A stretch of DNA of 44,528 nt from Paenibacillus pasadenensis DSM 19293 (GTDB lineage Bacteria > Bacillota > Bacilli > Paenibacillales > Paenibacillaceae). Location: contig NZ_KE383854.1 in assembly GCF_000422485.1 (NCBI RefSeq), positions 133,964 to 178,491 on the forward strand, read 5' to 3'. Of this stretch, positions 42,586 to 44,528 are shown one piece after another. Made by a program: the position numbers and the translations under genes. The notes below the pieces were generated by a model. That model worked only from the letters and a program-made list of their open reading frames with translations. It ran no database searches and had not been told where the DNA came from. Positions within the stretch are counted from its first letter, which is position 1, and each line of letters opens with the position of its first letter.

Positions 42586-43076
42586 GAAGGAGTCAAGAGT
42601 GCCTTCATCGGGCGCTTGGGTGCGTGGGGATGAATTAAGGGAGTCGAGAGTGCCTTCATCGGGCGGTTGGGTGCGTGGGGATGAATTAATGGAGTCGAAG
42701 TGCCTTCATCGGGCGCTTGGGTGCGTGGGGGTGAATGGAGGGAGTCGAGAGTGCCTTCATGGGGCGGTTGAGTGCGTGGGGATGAATTAAGGGAGTCGAG
42801 AGTACCTTCATGGGGCGGTTGAGTGCGTGGGGATGAATGGAGGGAATCGAGAGTGCCTTCATCGGGCGCTTGGGTGCGTGGGAATGAATTAAGGGAGTCG
42901 AGAGTGCCTTCATCGGGCGCTTGGGTGCGTGGGGGTGAATGGAGGGAGTCGAGAGTGCCTTCATGGGGCGGTTGGGTGCGTGGGGATGAATGGAGGGAGT
43001 CAAGAGTGCCTTCATCGGGCGTGTCAGGCGCGTTGGATGGATTGAAGGAGTCGGAAGTGCCTTCATGAAAGGCAAA
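42586..43076. repeat. 51-bp tandem array E (ten cores)
   Basis: The core GGGAGTCGAGAGTGCCTT recurs with its GTGCC element at 42599, 42650, 42700, 42751, 42802, 42853, 42904, 42955, 43006 and 43057. All steps are 51 bp except one of 50. The sequence between cores comes in a few variants that are mixed patch-wise. It fills the space between the msrA stop and a strong terminator. Confidence 0.97.
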
Positions 43077-43119
43077 GAGGCTGCCCCAGGTCGTTCGAAC
43101 GACCTGGGACAGCCTCTTT
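43074..43119. terminator. bidirectional rho-independent terminator
   Basis: Arms of about 21 bp (AAAGAGGCTG-CCCAGGTCGT and its complement) with a TCGA loop and one mismatch. T-runs occur on both strands. Confidence 0.92.
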
Positions 43120-43185
43120 CGTGCGCAGGATGCCGCAGCGCTTCCCGGGAGGAGCCTCAGTCGGCTCCCCCGGGCGTAGCCGCGC

Positions 43186-43282
43186 TCCGCGAGCGTAGCC
43201 GCAGCCCGCAGGGCGCGCCAACAGCCCGCCCGGCGCAGCAACACAGCCCGCCCGGCGCGCCACCAGCCGCCCGGCGCGGCCT
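43186..43282. repeat. short GC-rich repeats
   Basis: GCGTAGCCGC occurs twice (near 43186 and 43201). AGCCCGCCCGGCGC-like segments occur three times between 43222 and 43280. The stretch 43120-43315 shows no gene that I can support. Confidence 0.55.
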
Positions 43283-43315
43283 ATAGGGCCTGCTCCTGCA
43301 GCTAGCAGCCCCTGC

Positions 43316-43558
43316 TCAAGCGAAGCCGAGCTGCTGCTGCTGGACTTCGGCATCCATGGCCGAGACGGCCAGGAAAGCCGCATCGAGCTCGCGCGTCGTC
43401 ACGAGGCGCAGCACGAACTGGCCGAGCTCCTCGAAGCTCATGCGCCGCAGGCTGGCGATGAACTCATCGGTCAGCACAGTGTCGCCGAGCACCTCCTTCA
43501 CGACTTCAATGACGGTATGTACCCTTGCTGTATGTTCAAGCTCGTCGATCGTTCTCAT
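43316..43558 (-). CDS. hypothetical protein, 80 aa
   Basis: An unrecognised small soluble helical protein (RTIDELEHTARVHTVIEVVKEVLGD, FIASLRRMSFEELGQFVLRLVTTRELDAAFLAV) ending in a Gln-rich tail. The start at 43558 is set by GGGAGG about 10 nt upstream. The frame extends to 43612 without a better site. It has no membrane segment and no Cys. It is convergent with array E and its terminator, and divergent from the ArsR gene. Confidence 0.65.
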   Translation of the reverse strand: MRTIDELEHTARVHTVIEVVKEVLGDTVLTDEFIASLRRMSFEELGQFVLRLVTTRELDAAFLAVSAMDAEVQQQQLGFA

Positions 43559-43786
43559 AGTCGATATCCTCCCGTAGCGAATGGATTGGAATCGGCGGGC
43601 CGGCGCGGACACGGCGGCGGATTCCGAGGGCGATTTTTTCCAAGCTTTGGTCGCCTGCTCGATCTTAGCATGACGGAATGCTCCGGCAGACGAGTCTGAA
43701 GGAATTATAATCTCGGTTTCATTTTTCTCATCGACAGGACTTTTGCTATACTGGGAAGACCAGACCTAAGAAACGGAGGCATAGGC

Positions 43787-44134
43787 ATGAGCACGGTACC
43801 GATGTCGAACGACGAAAGACTAGGCATCCTCAAGGCGATCTCCAACGAGACGAGGCTGAACATCCTGTGCTGGCTGCGAGATGTAGACGGCCAGTTCCCT
43901 CTGTCCCCGGAGCAGGTGCGCTCCGAGTTCCCGGGCGGCGTCTGCGTCGGCAGCATCCAGGACAAGTCCGGATTGACGCAGTCGGTCATCTCTTCGTATC
44001 TCGCCTCGATGCAAAAGGCCGGCCTGCTGGAGTCGCGCCGCTTCGGACAGTGGACCTATTACCGGCGCAACGAAGCGGCGATCAAGGCGTTCCTCGCCGA
44101 TCTAGCCGCGGAGCTGCAGGCAACCAAAGAATAA
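43787..44134 (+). CDS. ArsR-family transcriptional regulator
   Basis: A 115-residue winged-helix repressor. It has RLGILKAISNETRLNILCWLRD as first helices, SGLTQSVISSYLASMQKAGLLESRR as recognition region and GQWTYYRRNEAAIKAFL as wing and last helix. It lacks the ELCVC metal motif of ArsR/SmtB. Two cysteines (ILCWL, GVCVG) could serve as a redox or electrophile switch. It precedes an Old Yellow Enzyme gene, so control of that gene in response to electrophiles is plausible. GGAGG precedes the ATG. Confidence 0.9.
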   Translation: MSTVPMSNDERLGILKAISNETRLNILCWLRDVDGQFPLSPEQVRSEFPGGVCVGSIQDKSGLTQSVISSYLASMQKAGLLESRRFGQWTYYRRNEAAIKAFLADLAAELQATKE

Positions 44135-44160
44135 GGGTTGCTCTTGCGTCCATTGATCTA

Positions 44161-44176
44161 TATATTCATGAATATA
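44161..44176. promoter_or_regulatory. 16-bp perfect palindrome, probable ArsR operator
   Basis: TATATTCATGAATATA between the ArsR gene and the oxidoreductase gene, about 40 nt before the ATG at 44215. ArsR-type repressors bind AT-rich dyads of this form. Confidence 0.6.
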
Positions 44177-44214
44177 GAATTACAAAACAGGATGTCGAGG
44201 AGGAATTTTTGACC

Positions 44215-44528
44215 ATGTCTACCGCTACCCATGCCGCGCCGCTGTTCCGTCCGTTCGAGGGCGGCAAGCTGAAGCTCGACAACCGCGTCGTGATGGCGCC
44301 GATGACGCGCGGCTTTTCGCCCGGCGGCGTGCCTGGCGCCGACGTCGCCGCTTATTACCGCCGCCGCGCCGAGCACGGCGTAGGGCTGATTATTACCGAA
44401 GGCACGGTCATCGACCATCCGGCGGCTGCAGCGGACCGGAACGTGCCGCATTTCTACGGCGCGGAGGCGCTGGAGGGCTGGGCTCGCGTCGTGCGCGAGG
44501 TGCATGAGGCCGGAGGCAAGATCATTCC
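44215..44528 (+). CDS. Old Yellow Enzyme-type NADH:flavin oxidoreductase (partial)
   Basis: The first 104 residues of a flavoprotein, cut by the window end. It has LFRPFEGGKLKLDNRVVMAPMTRGFSPGGVPGADVAAYYRRRAEHGVGLIITEGTVI, the FMN-barrel start of the Old Yellow Enzyme family. The MAPMTR motif and the Tyr-Arg-Arg helix are clear. Such enzymes reduce activated alkenes, quinones or nitro compounds. GAGGAGG (44197-44203) precedes the ATG at 44215. A palindrome upstream suggests repression by the ArsR protein. Confidence 0.9.
   Translation, partial: MSTATHAAPLFRPFEGGKLKLDNRVVMAPMTRGFSPGGVPGADVAAYYRRRAEHGVGLIITEGTVIDHPAAAADRNVPHFYGAEALEGWARVVREVHEAGGKII

Noticed and set aside
36166-43076. CRISPR array interpretation of arrays D and E
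   Set aside because: The sequence between cores is itself repeated rather than unique, and no cas genes are in the window.
42558-43244. 17-residue repeat protein (EGTLDSL...) readable from array E
   Set aside because: Because 51 is divisible by three, several frames stay open on both strands. One unit is 50 bp, so the frame changes midway without a stop. There is no ribosome site, and a terminator lies inside the frame.

Overview
The window looks like chromosomal DNA of a GC-rich member of the Bacillota, most likely the Paenibacillaceae (Paenibacillus/Cohnella type). Evidence: AGGAGG-type ribosome sites, GTG and TTG starts, two T-box leaders, LytS/LytTR two-component pairs, an mhq-type quinone resistance cluster, and a secreted protein ending in paired Trp-rich Ig-like modules common in paenibacilli. 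This assignment is inferred from gene content, not from a marker gene. No rRNA, tRNA or CRISPR array was seen.

Layout. 0-2.6 kb: a LytS/LytT-type pair on the minus strand. 2.8-12 kb: small hypotheticals, two VOC proteins, cutC, a 1170-residue secreted multidomain protein, a second secreted protein, a YjbR-type protein and a lipoprotein. 12.3-17.6 kb: a second LytS/LytTR pair followed by a DUF485/acetate symporter operon with a candidate cre box. 17.7-22.1 kb: an NlpC/P60 hydrolase, then a MarR (MhqR-like) regulator and a three-gene quinone-detoxification operon with matching operators. 22.1-25.4 kb: a lower-GC variable stretch holding a putative toxin-antitoxin pair between two 91-bp copies of the operon's end, an acyltransferase and a methyltransferase remnant. 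25.4-27.7 kb: leuA behind a leucine-type T-box. 27.8-32.1 kb: an HxlR/oxidoreductase pair and a GntR regulator, with a very AT-rich secreted-protein plus lipoprotein cassette wedged between their 3' ends. 32.2-35.4 kb: glcD-glcF. 35.8-38.4 kb: proS with its T-box. 38.4-44.5 kb: a quinone oxidoreductase, a small membrane protein, a gamma-glutamyltransferase, an MsrA-MsrB fusion with a dead MsrB half, an ArsR regulator and the start of an Old Yellow Enzyme gene.

The least explained structure is a set of five intergenic tandem arrays, all with a period of 50-51 bp. Two of them, 6 kb apart, share the same 18-bp core but have different remaining sequence. One array sits inside the transcribed leader of proS, after its T-box terminator. 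Two others flank a bidirectional terminator. A second theme is Ala/Pro-rich expansion inside otherwise conserved proteins (LeuA tail, ProS, GlcF N-terminus, LytS and LytTR linkers).

Functionally the window leans towards redox and electrophile defence (mhq genes, MsrA, quinone oxidoreductases, Old Yellow Enzyme) and uptake or oxidation of small carboxylates (acetate symporter, glycolate/lactate-type oxidase).
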